Shown here: in pieces, positions 9,259 through 20,106 of the stretch
How positions within the stretch are numbered: the first letter of the stretch is position 1
Layout: each line of letters starts with the position of its first letter
Assembly (NCBI GenBank): GCA_028829895.1
Contig: CM054182.1
Location: 17,442,001-17,506,000 of the forward strand
Direction of reading: 5' to 3'
Source of the DNA: Sinotaia quadrata
Taxonomy: Eukaryota; Mollusca; Gastropoda; Architaenioglossa; Viviparidae
DNA: 64,000 bases
Notes under the pieces: model-generated
The model's database searches: none
What the model saw: the letters and a program-made list of their open reading frames with translations, nothing else
Told to the model about the DNA's origin: nothing
Made by a program: the position numbers and the translations under genes

Positions 9259-10998
9259 TGTCACAAAAACGGGAGGCTCGTTACAAGCCGACCTCGAGCT
9301 GAAGTTAGAGATGCAAGGGGTGAAGTCTATTTTTGGCCTGCTCCGGTGCACCTCCAAGGTAAACTCATGTGACGTATGCCAGTACTACGTCGCGTCAAGT
9401 TGTTACATAGACACACATGACATACTCCATTGATGTTTGGGTGGGGCCCAGTTTATTAGTGTCATGCCAAGGAACGTTTTATTGGCGGTGTGTGTTGTGA
9501 GTGTGTATCATAAATGTGAATAAATGGACGAACAGACGAACGGTGCAAAACAATAGTACAAATTCTTTCGTCCCTCTCAAAACTATGAATAACAAGAGAG
9601 TTGAAAGATGTTTAAATCAGGTTATTTATTTCCCGATTTAAAAGGGGCACTACTCTTTCGCACAGTGGTTAATTCATTCATTCAACTTTCCAATGTCATA
9701 CACTCTGTGGGAAATAAGGGGAGATGAAAATGATGAAATTCAAAATATAAAATAAAGATTAATTACACAATTCTTATGCGGCAAATGGGGCCGCTTTAAC
9801 AATAGTTGACATGTAAAATAAGCATTACTTTTAACATTAGAGTTCTTATTTTGCAAACGATATAATAGTGTTCATTTTCTTAAGAGTCCTAGACTTAAGT
9901 ATGTGCGCGTTAGCCGTGCTAATGATTACTCACTATTAATGTCAGAGTTCCAAGGAGATGACGTAAGCTCACACGTCACTTATAAGTGGCACTTCAAAGT
10001 GAAGATCACGGCGCAATTGAGGCGTCGCATTACAGGTGAAGATTCTGCAGAATCTAGGCACCACTTTCAGATTATCACGGGGGAGAAATCTGAAATTTAG
10101 CTGACTGCTGTCAGCCTCGATAATTATCGTTGTTTGTCGTGGAAACGGACACCTCAACGACGTTTAGCATTATCGGATGGAGTCGTCCAGTGGGATGTGT
10201 CGTCGCATTACACTGAGTGTAGAAATCCGGATTGTCTGTGAGACGATCGCGGTGCTAGCCTCTCAATTAGCGGGATAGATCTGTCCAACCGAACTCTCAG
10301 ACAGGGGGGAGAACAAGTTGGTCCCTCGTGTCGTTAACTGCATACAACCAGCGTCGCATGCATCGGGTTTTTCTTGGACAGTGAACTTTCCACTTTGCCA
10401 AAAGTTATACTGAGTAATTTTGCCTCGTTACTCAATATATGGCATCAGACGGATGGAAAACGGATGGAAAGAGATCTTTGCAGCTTTCCTTTATGAAATC
10501 TCTGTACATGAGATAATTCATACGTGAAGTTAGACTGGCTTCAGACGAATCGACGTTTTCAACATTGAGAGTAAAGTCTTCATTTTGCCTCTTATATAGC
10601 TTTCACTGAAGGTTTCCAAAACTTCCAGAAGCTATGTCCTGTGACATGATTTTTGCCTTGGATATATAGTGGTAATCGTGATGCACGCTTTTCTGTGGTC
10701 AATTCTAATGCGCACTGGTCATTTCTCTCGTCAACAACATGTGACGGTATTGCGCAGTTGTCCCAATTTATTTAATATACATATTCTTCATAAACTAATA
10801 CATATATTCAATATGATATGATAATTAACACACACTGCGTCACAAACGTCTGTCTACTAAAGAGATCTTAGGTGACCGTTACTGGAAGTTACATGCTACA
10901 TATGAAAAATAACAAAACTCGGGTTACTTCAACTAGTTTTGTTAGCGGTTTATTAAAATGAAATAAAATATAATTTCTGTCCCTCATTTCCTGTGACA
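9259..10998 (-). repeat. 5' LTR of the Gmr1-like element (1740 bp)
   Basis: Same sequence as 2370-4108 with one extra A near its left end and C instead of T at 10711. Being upstream of gag on the minus strand, this copy should drive transcription. Confidence 0.97.
10591..10598 (-). promoter_or_regulatory. Candidate TATA box of the LTR promoter
   Basis: The plus strand CTTATATA reads TATATAAG on the element's strand, about 400 nt into the 5' LTR. A start site about 30 nt downstream would leave a U3 of roughly 430 nt. Only the motif supports this. Confidence 0.4.
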
Positions 10999-11003
10999 GT
11001 AGA
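10999..11003. repeat. Target site duplication GTAGA (right)
   Basis: Exact copy of the five bases that precede the left LTR. It runs straight into CAACCGCTCTGA, the continuation of the satellite that was interrupted. Confidence 0.9.
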
Positions 11004-11160
11004 CAACCGCTCTGATCTAAAGCAGAGCAAAAGTGAAGTAACCATTTGACAGAAGACAGACAACCGCTTTGATTTAAAGCAGAACAAATGTGAAGTAACC
11101 ATTTGACAGAAGGCAGACAACCGCTTTGACTTAAAGCAGAGCAATTGTTAAATAACCATA
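10999..11160. repeat. 54-57 bp satellite, right part
   Basis: About three units with GACAACCGCTCTGATC or GACAACCGCTTTGA, then AAGCAGAGCAA and CCATTTGACAGAAG. They are more diverged from each other than the left-hand copies. Confidence 0.85.
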
Positions 11161-11253
11161 AAGGAAGACCTGTTTCATACACAAAATGCTGCCATTTTGT
11201 TCGGGTTCTTGAGCGTCTTTAAGAAAATAAACATATGTGGGGGTAGGTACAAT

Positions 11254-11465
11254 GGAGAGAATAAAGAGACATTCGGAGAGAGAGAAGGGATGGGGTGGGT
11301 GGGAAGAGAGATGAGAGAGGGATAGGGGGAAAGAAAAGAGAGAGAGATGTAAAGGAGTAGAAACAAAAGAGAGAGAGATGGGGAGAAAGACTAAAGAAAA
11401 GAGGTAGAGGGAAACAGAGAAAGAAATGAAGACAAAAGAAATAGATAAAGAGTGAGAAAGAAAAG

Positions 11466-11500
<35 letters not shown>

Positions 11501-11750
11501 AGAATGGGAGGGATGGAAAGAGAGAGACAAAAGAAAAGCAAGAGAAAAGGAGAAAGAAAGAGAAGGAGATATGGGGAAAGAGGAAGAGCAGGATACAGAT
11601 TAGAAGAAAAAGAAAGAAAGAGGGAGAAAGAAAAAAGAAAGAGAGAAGAGCAAACAGAACGAAGCGGGTGAGAAAAAAATAAAAGGGAAGTGAGAGGAGG
11701 ACAAGAGAAAGGAGGAAGAGAAGGTGAGAGAGATGGAGAAAAAAAAACAA
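11254..11750. repeat. Long purine-rich (GA/GGGA/GAAA) tract
   Basis: About 500 bases are almost entirely A and G on the plus strand, with a pure GA run near 11470-11495. The long Ser/Leu/Phe-rich frames on the minus strand here are by-products of composition. Confidence 0.85.
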
Positions 11751-11759
11751 CCGCAGAAT

Positions 11760-12115
11760 GACAGCGTGGGTGTGAAGTAGATTAAAGCCATAATTCTGCT
11801 GCAGATCTTTATATCGAGCGTCTCTGCCGAGTTGTCTTGCGCAGGACATAGACTATCTATTTTTAGCTGTACTATGAACGATCTCTGAATTATGCTGAAA
11901 GTGTTGTATATCGACGGTTACTCGCTTATACTGATGACTTGATTTTTAGATTAGATTAGTTACAATCGACAATGATATTTTATTGTAATGAGAAATAAGA
12001 GCGCATATTGATTAGATTCTTAAAGATATAACCTTCACGACTCGTTAGATTTATTGCTGGCGGTATCTGAAGATCATGTAGATTTCTTTCGTTTAGTACA
12101 GATGTTTCTATTGCC
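11760..12115. other. Unassigned unique-looking sequence
   Basis: No frame, repeat or RNA motif is recognised. It is A/T-rich. Confidence 0.4.
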
Positions 12116-12345
12116 TGTGTTGTCTGTGCTCAGGATCTCACTGTCAGTTAACAAATAATCCACTTGATATCTCGTTGCAAGTAGAGATTTTGTTCTTAGC
12201 TGTGTTGTCTGTGCTCAGGATCTCACTGCCAGTTAACAAATAATCCACTTGATATCTCGTTACAAGTAGAGATTTTGTTCTTAGCTGTGTTGTCTGTGCT
12301 CAGGATCTCACTATCAGTTAAAAATAATCAACTCGATATCTTGTA
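12116..12345. repeat. 85-bp tandem repeat, about 2.7 copies
   Basis: TGTGTTGTCTGTGCTCAGGA starts at 12116, 12201 and 12286, a strict 85-bp period. Copies one and two differ at only a few positions; the third decays after about 60 bp. Confidence 0.85.
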
Positions 12346-12726
12346 TTTGGAAAATGTTTTATACATCCATATGCATTACTAAATTCTCTTGCTCATGTTT
12401 CTGTTATCCTATTAGTGGAATTCATATTTTCTGATCATAATTTAATCATGACTGCATGCAGAGGAGCGCCACGCTTATTGCTGAGAAATAACTGACTTCA
12501 CAGCCAGATTTGGACACTCTTCCTCCGCCTCTCTCTATGTGTGTCCTTTCCTTAACAGCTTCTAAACTATTATTAAGCTCGTTTTAGGACAGTTAGCAAG
12601 TCGTGTTACTCAAACAATGACTAAACTGAAATGACAACGTCACAACCACCACCACCGCCTTCCCCAGACGGCCTCGATAGCAGAACGCTGACATACTAAT
12701 GCAGTATTCAATGTACCATACACAAA
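12346..12726. other. No gene seen
   Basis: Unique-looking sequence with short unconvincing frames. It leads into a CA-rich stretch at 12727-12754. Confidence 0.4.
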
Positions 12727-12819
12727 TACACACACACACACGCACGCACACACATTCAAACACTCTCTTGTATATACACGAGCGCTCATGTAAATGCATA
12801 GGGCACTTGTGAACATAAT

Positions 12820-12821
<2 letters not shown>

Positions 12822-12882
<61 letters not shown>
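12822..12882. repeat. (GA)n microsatellite
   Basis: About 60 bp of pure AG dinucleotide repeat. It is preceded at 12727-12754 by a short CA/CG-rich microsatellite. Confidence 0.95.
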
Positions 12883-12884
<2 letters not shown>

Positions 12885-13219
12885 CAGAGACAGGGAGAGA
12901 AGTTCACAAACGCACTGAAAGAGTCATACATACCGAGACAGAAAGAAAATCAATCAGAAAAAGAGTCTGCCATGTGAAGATTGGAAAAGTCTAGTTTTGC
13001 AAGTCAGACTCTAAGCAATTTCACGGTATGAATTTAGAGAGCTGTAGTTTACTACATATTTGAAATATGAACTAAAATGACATATATATATATACAACTT
13101 GAAGTCCGAAGTTAGAAAAGCTGTAGTGAAATTTCAATTTTCAAAATACCACTTGAAGTTTGGACTTTTCACAACAACAAAAAAACTAAATCCGTCATTA
13201 ACTAAATATAGTACAGTAT

Positions 13220-13640
13220 TCTTAATACAACTTGAAGCGTGAACTTAGAAATGACAGCTGTAGTTAAATACAACTTTCATAATACAACTTGAAATATGAA
13301 TTTAGAAATAACAGCTATGGCTAAAACACAACTTTCATAATATTAGGAAATCTAGCTACAGATTTCATTTCTAACTTTAAATTTGAACTTAGAAATGAAA
13401 TCTGTAGCTAGATTTCCTAATACAACTTGAAATATGATCTTAGAAATGGCAGATGTAGTTAAAACAACTTTCATAATACAACTTGAAATATGATCTTAGA
13501 AATGACAGCTGTAGCTAAAACAACTTTCATAATGCAACTTGAAATATGACCTTAGAAATGGCAGATGAATTTTTAAACACAACTTTCATAATGCAACTTA
13601 AAATATGAATTTAGAAATGACAGGTAAAGTTATATACAAA
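13220..13640. repeat. Degenerate tandem repeat, period about 57-60 bp, with an inverted segment
   Basis: Phrases such as CAACTTGAAATATGA, CTTAGAAATGACAG and CAACTTTCATAATACAACTT recur about seven times. Part of one unit is present in inverted orientation, producing the hairpin at 13341-13422. Confidence 0.75.
13341..13422. repeat. 34-bp perfect inverted repeat (hairpin) with 14-nt loop
   Basis: Positions 13341-13374 (beginning TATTAGGAAATCTAGC) are the exact reverse complement of 13389-13422. The loop is only 14 nt. It could extrude as a cruciform or fold in RNA. It probably arose by inversion of a neighbouring repeat unit. Confidence 0.9.
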
Positions 13641-13778
13641 TTTCAAAATACAAGCGACGTTTGGGCCACTTGAAGAACAGGGCCCTTTAGCAAATCAATT
13701 TCAAATACGACCCATTTCATTGGGTCTGTTCGCGAACCACTTTCAGTTTATCCATGTATTCACAGGAACAAGTACAAA

Positions 13779-13940
13779 CAGTGGAACCCCGCGATAACGC
13801 GAATTCGGTCGTGGCATGGCTCCCGAAATATATATCTTAATAATGCATTCTATTGCCAAACCCCGCATTAACGCGACACCACTATTAACGCGATCTGATT
13901 TTATGGACCCCAATTATCGCGTTATAGCGAGGTTTTACTG
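13779..13940. mobile_element. pogo/Tigger-like MITE, 162 bp
   Basis: The left end CAGTGGAACCCCGCGATAAC and the reverse complement of the right end CAGTAAAACCTCGCTATAAC are inverted repeats matching at 20 of 24 bases. Internal copies of ATTAACGCGA lie near the ends. CAGT-starting termini are typical of pogo/Tigger-type DNA transposons. There is no transposase, so it is non-autonomous. The expected TA duplication is not clear (flanks are AA and CT), so one or both edges may have mutated. Confidence 0.65.
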
Positions 13941-15414
13941 CTAGGAATTGTTTCAGTCAGCATAAAAGCAATACATTTAAAAACAAACTTAAAAATTATT
14001 TTTTTCACTGTCAAGAATCAACTTTGAAGTAAAGTTGAACATTCTATTTTTAATAAGAAATAAACTTGGTAGTGAAATAAAAAAATAAATAAATAAATAC
14101 GCTATAACCACCATAGTGTTTTTTCTAGAATAAAAAAGTAATACCGATTTTTTAAAGTCAAAAAATGTTCTACTTCTATAACAACCACAGCCACAATGAA
14201 TCTCCCGTATTGCACGATGGCTGAAAGAAGATTTACTTACCTGGAAACTGAAAGACCAATACTAGTAGGTAAAAATCGTTACTCTGTTCGTCTATGTAGA
14301 TCAACTGAAATTCAGTCTGTTCACTTGCCACGAGCAAAATACACAGTGCTGTTATTTGCAAAAGTACTAGTGTTGCTACGATCTAAGTCAGATAACTCTG
14401 GCTGCCTTACTACAGCGAGTTTGGGAGTCTGAAGAGTATCCCTGTAGCTGCGGTCTTACGTTTGAAGTGGCTTTAATTAGAAACGAAAAATGGTACACGG
14501 GGGGTTGAAAAGTAAAAAGGTACTGCGCGCAACAAATATAGATCGCACTGACGTAGCAACTGCGTCACAGGCGACCTGACTGCAAAACTCTTGCGTGTAA
14601 GTCGTTGCCGCGAGGATTGTGTGCCCATTAGTTTTCAGTGTTCGGAAAAGAAATAAACAATTAGAAATGTAGACATTAAATAAATATGAGCCAAGATTCT
14701 AATTGTAGATATAGATTAGTCGTCTCAGTTATACTTTTTAAAAACCGTAAAATTCTGTTTATGTTCTAATTGTTCGTTTAAGATGTGCGATAACATCTGT
14801 CGTCTGCTAGCTTGTCGAAAAGTACTTCTTTCGACTACAATCATACGGATATTGACAGGAGAATAAATCAATTTCGGTTGAGGAAAAAATAAGCTGACAA
14901 TGACTTACTGTTTAAGAGTTTTCCTGAAGTGTCAATCCTTCATTCAAATTTAGAAATTTGCTGATTTGACATTGAGTCTTAACGTACGCCACCACAAAAC
15001 TCGAAACAACGAACACACTCAGTCCGCGTTAGGATTATATTGATCGGAGTGTGTGCGCCCACACTATAAGGAGAGACCGCAGACTCATGAATATTCATTA
15101 TGCATTCCTGCGCAACATCTGTCTCACTGAATTAACGATCCTTTATCAAAATTTAATGAAAGAAGTGTTTTACAGCATTGTATAAAAGTGACTCTTTAAG
15201 CTCCTCACAAATCAGGAGGCTAGTTACGTTTAAAAGTAAACGATACCGTAGAACTACATTTCAGTGCGTTATTAGATATTGCAGCGCAACTTTTTTTCAT
15301 TCATACTACGCCATCTGCCTACACCGCACGTTCCTGATAGAAAAAAAACAACTACTAACTCCACACATATACAAAGCCTGCATACCGCCTTATGCTTTAG
15401 GAAAAGAAAGAAAT

Positions 15415-15418
<4 letters not shown>
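13941..15418. other. No gene seen; A/T-rich
   Basis: Short frames only. A palindromic ATGAATATTCAT followed by ATGCAT lies near 15087-15110 and could be a homeodomain/POU-type site, but nothing else supports regulation. Confidence 0.4.

Positions 15419-15448
<30 letters not shown>
15419..15448. repeat. (GA)n microsatellite
   Basis: About 30 bp of GA repeat. Confidence 0.9.
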
Positions 15449-15452
<4 letters not shown>

Positions 15453-16228
15453 ACCTAATAAACTGTCTGTATTTTAAATATATATATATATGAGATAGAG
15501 AAATAGAGTGTCAGGAGAGTGAGGGAGAGGAAGAATTGTACACAGATGCACAGAGAGAGAGCGACAGATAGAAAGAGCGAGCGAGAAAACATAAAAAGAA
15601 ACAAACTGGTCTACCTGTCTCTCTGTATGTACAATTCAGTCTGTCTTTTTAGCTATATATATATATACACCACAATTCTATCTATTTAGCTATATGTATA
15701 ACACAATTCTCTCTATTTAGCTATGTACCTATACATGTATACATGTGCAGAGACTAGTTTTCTTTAGATCGTTGTATTCGCACTGTATTAGCATATTGAC
15801 ATATTTGTCGGCAGGTGAGAACGGTATCTATTCTAATTATGGAAACATTGTTATTAAGTCGCCTTTGCGACCATCTTTTGCTCTTGCCAGCTGTTGCAAT
15901 TCCTTTTGAATAGCATCTTAAAACATACTAGCAACTGTACACATAATTATGTCCAGTCTAATTAATTTCCAACGACTACTAATTATGAAAAGGAGTAATT
16001 TATCGTGTCAATGAATTCTACGACGCAACATCACGATCAAGGACAATTTAAAAACTAATTGTATGCTCCGAGGTCGAGCACTAACAACAAACATCGAAAC
16101 AACTCGTTAATGTTTTCTACTCACACGTTGTGGCGTCTTGAACCCGAAGACAACTTTTTCAGTGCACCATTCTACCAAGGCACTCGCTTATTACTTACTT
16201 ATTTGAAAATAGACTGGCTTACGAAAGA
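15449..16228. other. No gene seen
   Basis: Contains short (TA)n runs near 15478-15490 and 15654-15665 and duplicated CTCTCTATTTAGCTATA-like text. No domain or RNA is recognised. Confidence 0.4.
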
Positions 16229-16770
16229 TATGGGGAGAGAGAGTAGGGAGTAGGGAGAGAGAGAAAGATAGAGAGTAGAGAAAGTAGGGAGCTAGAGTAG
16301 GAACAGAGAGTAGAGAGAGCAAGGAGACGGAGAGAGTAGAGAGAGTGTAGGGAGACAGTAGGGAGAGTAGGGGGAGAGATGGGGAGGAAAGTAGGGAGAA
16401 AGAGAGAGTAGACAGAGAGAGAGAGAGTAGAAAGAGTAGGGAGAAAGAGAGTAGGCAGAGAGAGAGTAGAAGTAGGCAGAGAGAGAGAGAGAGAGTAGAG
16501 TAAGAGAAAGAGAGAGTAGACAGAGTATGGAGAGAGAGTAGGCAGAGAGAGAGTAGGCAGAGAGAGAGTAGACAGAGTAGGGAGAAAAAGAGAGAGTAGG
16601 CAGAGAGAGAGAGAGTAGACAGAGTACGGAGAAAGAGAGAGTAGGCAGAGAGAGAGTAGACAGAGTAGAGAGAAAGAGAGAGTAGGCAGAGAGAGAGAGT
16701 AGACAGAGTAGGGAGAAAGAGAGAGTAGGCAGAGAGACAGTAGGCAGAGAGAGAGAGAGAGAGAGTAGGC
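16229..16770. repeat. Purine-rich GAGAGTAGGCAGAGA minisatellite
   Basis: Over 500 bp of GAGAGAGTAGGCAGAGAG-like units with GTAGACAGAGTAGGGAGAAA variants. It is nearly all purine on the plus strand with periodic T, and has a compound period of about 16-60 bp. The minus-strand Ser/Leu frame is a composition artefact. Confidence 0.9.
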
Positions 16771-16942
16771 AGATGAAGAAGGAATGTGAAGCATTACACT
16801 AAAAGACTGTACCAGGATGCTAGAGAAGAGAATCCCTTTGTTGAGTTAGTGCCAAAATTTGGTTCAAGTGATGCAGTGCCAGTAAATGAAACGTTTGTTT
16901 GTTATTTTTCAGCGACTCTCTGGCAACGAAAGTCCATTTTAT

Positions 16943-17440
16943 TGTGTACACTACACTACTATGGATTAGTTTGAGTGCATACCTGTGTACACTACACTAC
17001 TTTGGATTAGCTTGGGTACATACCTGTGTACACTACACTACTTTGGATTAGCTTGGGTACATACCTGTGTACACTACACTACTTTGGATTAGCTTGAGTA
17101 CGTGTACACAACTTTTGATCAACTTATATATATATATATATCAGCTTATATAGATATATACCTGTTTGTGCATACTACACTCTACTACACTACACTAATT
17201 TGGATTAGCTTGAGTACATACCTGTGTACATTAGACTGCCTAGCTTAAATATATACCAGTTTTCATCAGATTGCTTTGGATCAGCATTAATACATACCTG
17301 TGTACATTAGACTGCCTAGCTTAAATATATACCAGTTTTCATCAGATTGCTTTGGATCAGCATTAATACATACCTGTGTACATAGACTGCTTTGGATCAG
17401 ATTGAATACATACCTGTGTACAATAGACTACTTACTCTGA
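16943..17440. repeat. 41-bp tandem repeat passing into a 76-bp compound unit
   Basis: TGTGTACACTACACTACT starts at 16943, 16984, 17025 and 17066 (41-bp period). Further right a 76-bp unit beginning TGTGTACATTAGACTGCC occurs at 17223 and 17299, then decays. Confidence 0.85.
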
Positions 17441-17878
17441 ATACATTCCTGTACTAATAAGAAAAAGTCTGATTAAATGGAAATGAGCATATTTTATTGT
17501 AAGATTGTATTTATGAACGTCACTATTATGTAGTATTTATGAACGTCACTATTATGTTAAGGGGAGGTTTGAGTGTGAAAATTATAAGATTTTTTTTCTT
17601 TTTGGTGTTTTTCGTTCTTCGTGTTATTGTTCACTTTAATCATTCTACTTTCACTTCCCACGTTCACATTTTCGTATTTATCAGCGCCAATTGTATGTTG
17701 TGTGTATGAGCTATACAAAAGAGTTGATAGTGACTGACAATACGTGCTACAGCTTGGGAGAGCTACAGTTGTTACGTACGTAAAGGTAGGACAACTTGCT
17801 AAGCCTATGAAGATCTGCGAATGATATATGAATCTGGGTGCAAATATGTATAAATACCTTACCGTATTTATAAAATTG
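17441..17878. other. No gene seen
   Basis: A short duplication of TATGAACGTCACTATTATGT lies near 17510-17555. No gene is recognised. Confidence 0.4.
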
Positions 17879-18180
17879 GATACAAGCGGTACACTACACA
17901 AAACGTGGATACAAGTAGTACACTACCACAAAACGTGGATACAAGCGGTACACTACACAAAACGTGGATACAAGCGATACACTACACAAAAAGTGGATAC
18001 AGGCGGTATACTACACAAAACGTGGATACAAGCGATACATTACACAAAACGTGGATACAAGCGGTACACTACACAAAACGTGGATACAAGCGATACATTA
18101 CACAAAACGTGGATACAAGCGGTACACTACACAAAACGTGGATACAAGCGGTACACTACACAAAACGTGGATACAAAACG
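17879..18180. repeat. 29-bp minisatellite, about 10 copies
   Basis: A unit containing ACAAGCGGTACACTACACAA and AACGTGGAT repeats about ten times. Since 29 is not a multiple of three, similar repeat peptides appear in all three frames, which argues against coding. Confidence 0.95.
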
Positions 18181-18204
18181 TACTACTTGTTAAGGATATG
18201 AAGT

Positions 18205-18330
18205 AACTATTTATTAGAAATATTTACATAAATACTGGTCGTGTATTACCTGTGAAGTATATAACTATTTAATATATGTTTGGTAATATTTATAGGTCAC
18301 GTATTACCTGTGAAGTATATGACTATTTGA
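18205..18330. repeat. Two-copy direct repeat
   Basis: TATTACCTGTGAAGTATAT followed by ACTATTT occurs twice about 60 bp apart. Confidence 0.6.
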
Positions 18331-19529
18331 GGCGGAGTAAATTTGCCTCTTCATATTTCTATACTTAATAATTATATCTTTGTTGCCAATGTTAACGTGA
18401 TCCCGACCTTAGGCACTGATTATGATGATATTTTTGGAGTAAACAACTCATGTGGAGAATGTGCTAAAACTTGCTGATGTAATCTAAACCCGTTTTATGT
18501 GGATCAGTAATTTTCATTATCCAATTGTTAAGATTGACAAAGATTGAGACCAACCAATGGGCTAAGATCAAAGTTTACTTGCTGAAATAATTCTATTCTC
18601 TAATCACTTCGAATTTGGTGTGGCTGAAAGTCCAGTCATAAAAGGTGATCGTTAGCTTAATGATGAGTTAACTGACTGATTGAGAGAGAATGGACTTAGA
18701 AATATTTCATGCATTTTGCTATTGATATACTATACCTGTGTTTTATGTAGAGATGTATTATGTGAGAAGACTATTATTTCTACCATTGTGAATTATGATG
18801 TTTTTTGTGTTATATTTTACACACATGACATTGTTTCTAGTGAACATATACATAAATTATTATGTTGTATTTATTATGCTGTTTGTGTGTATCCGGCTAA
18901 TAAATACTATTCCAGGAAACTGTAAGTTGAGGCTATTTAAGTAACAAACCATAATCAATAGTTCAAAGTCCACTCTTTCTTTGTCTGTCAAATAACTCAC
19001 AGCTAACTATCAACCTTTAAGATCGGACTTGACCATAAACAAAATCAAAGTGATAAAAACAAGGGATTTTTCTAACAGATCACTTTCTGCCTGATTCTGG
19101 TTTGATTTGTTATTTGTTATCAGACCATTGGTCGTTTTAACTAGCCAGCCGCCTAGAACTGGTTAGCGTCACTGGGTGACGTTAATTACTCAGCCTGGTT
19201 TGCTGACTTCAAGAAACTTCTACCATGAAAATTTCCACAAAAGATGACGTGGTAATCTTGCTTCAGGCTATCTTTTAGCTGTGGTTCTGGAGAATCCTGA
19301 CTTCCTTACATATTTCTTAAGGTACAGTGCATGAAGTCTGCTTTCAGTACTCGCTTCATTAAATAATATCAGGATAAATATAATAATTATTTCATAAACA
19401 TGTACAGGCAACTTTTGCTGTCACGCTTGTTAAAGATGCATTTCAGATATGGACATAAATACTGAGTACGTATTATACCTATTGATTTCAATACCTGGTG
19501 CAAGCAGAGAATGCCCTCAATGGCATACC

Positions 19530-19530
<1 letters not shown>
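18331..19530. other. No gene seen; contains a CGTCAC/GTGACG palindrome
   Basis: Unique-looking and A/T-rich. At 19167-19181 CGTCAC and GTGACG form an inverted pair around TGG, followed by TTAATTA. This could be a CRE/bZIP plus homeobox site, but there is no promoter evidence. Confidence 0.35.
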
Positions 19531-19561
<31 letters not shown>

Positions 19562-19622
19562 TGAGTGTATGTGTGTCTGTGTGTGTATGTGTGTATGTGA
19601 GTGTATGTGTGTCTGTGTGTGT
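19531..19622. repeat. (GT)n microsatellite, interrupted
   Basis: About 90 bp of GT repeat with GTAT, GAGT and GTCT interruptions. Confidence 0.95.
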
Positions 19623-19982
19623 GATAACAAAGATCTAACTACATATTCCATGGGCGAGACTATTAACAATCTGAGGGTATGTGGAACATAAGTACACTTT
19701 TTCCTTGGGTAAGGGTATTACTTGTATCATGGTGTGTAGGACATCACTATACATCACGTATTTCAAAGCACAGATATACATAGTTAGTACTGAGGTTGTT
19801 CTTGTGCTATTTTAAGAAAAACATTTTTAAATTGTAACTCTGAAAACAAGGCCCTACTTTTCTTTGTCTGATAAGGCCTCAATGAAGACGAAAGATCCTT
19901 GGAAAAATGACAGCACGTTTCAAAGTGATATATTTTATTGGCGGCCGATGTCATAAACATTCATCCTCAAATTTTAAACGTT

Positions 19983-20106
19983 GCAAATCCAATGTATGTA
20001 GGCATGTAAACGTCATGTTCTATACTACTATAATTTATTTTGTACACATTGTATGTTTGTAGGCCTGTACACGTCATGTTCTATACTACTATTATTTATT
20101 GTGTAC
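19983..20106. repeat. Two-copy repeat, about 62 bp
   Basis: ACGTCATGTTCTATACTACT occurs in two tandem copies with matching flanks (TGTATG...AGGC before, AATTTATT or TATTTATT after). Confidence 0.75.

Larger units (their letters stand above)
2370..10998 (-). mobile_element. Complete Ty3/Gypsy LTR retrotransposon, Gmr1-like (integrase before RT)
   Basis: The element is 8.63 kb and on the minus strand. Reading its own direction it has: 5' LTR 10998-9259, a tRNA-Trp-type primer site after a 2-nt gap, a leader of about 460 nt, one gag-pol frame 8797-4241, a polypurine tract AAGAAGGGGG, and 3' LTR 4108-2370. LTR ends are TGTCACA/TGTGACA, a perfect 7-bp inverted repeat. The flanks share a 5-bp duplication, GTAGA. 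The two LTRs differ by one substitution (3821 versus 10711, T versus C in a CpG context) and one A in a run near the terminus. Domain order is gag, protease, integrase, reverse transcriptase, RNase H. No env-like frame follows. A Gypsy-type RT with this Copia-like order is known from the Gmr1 group; membership is inferred from order and motifs, not from a tree. Confidence 0.95.

Noticed and set aside
11131..11849. Several long Ser/Leu/Phe-rich minus-strand frames
   Set aside because: They come from the GA-rich purine tract, which has few stops on the pyrimidine strand. No domain structure.
16219..16794. 191-aa Ser/Leu-rich minus-strand frame
   Set aside because: Translation of the GAGAGTAGGCAGAGA minisatellite.
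17828..18206. Three overlapping repeat-peptide frames
   Set aside because: The 29-bp unit gives the same peptide in all three frames, so none is selected.
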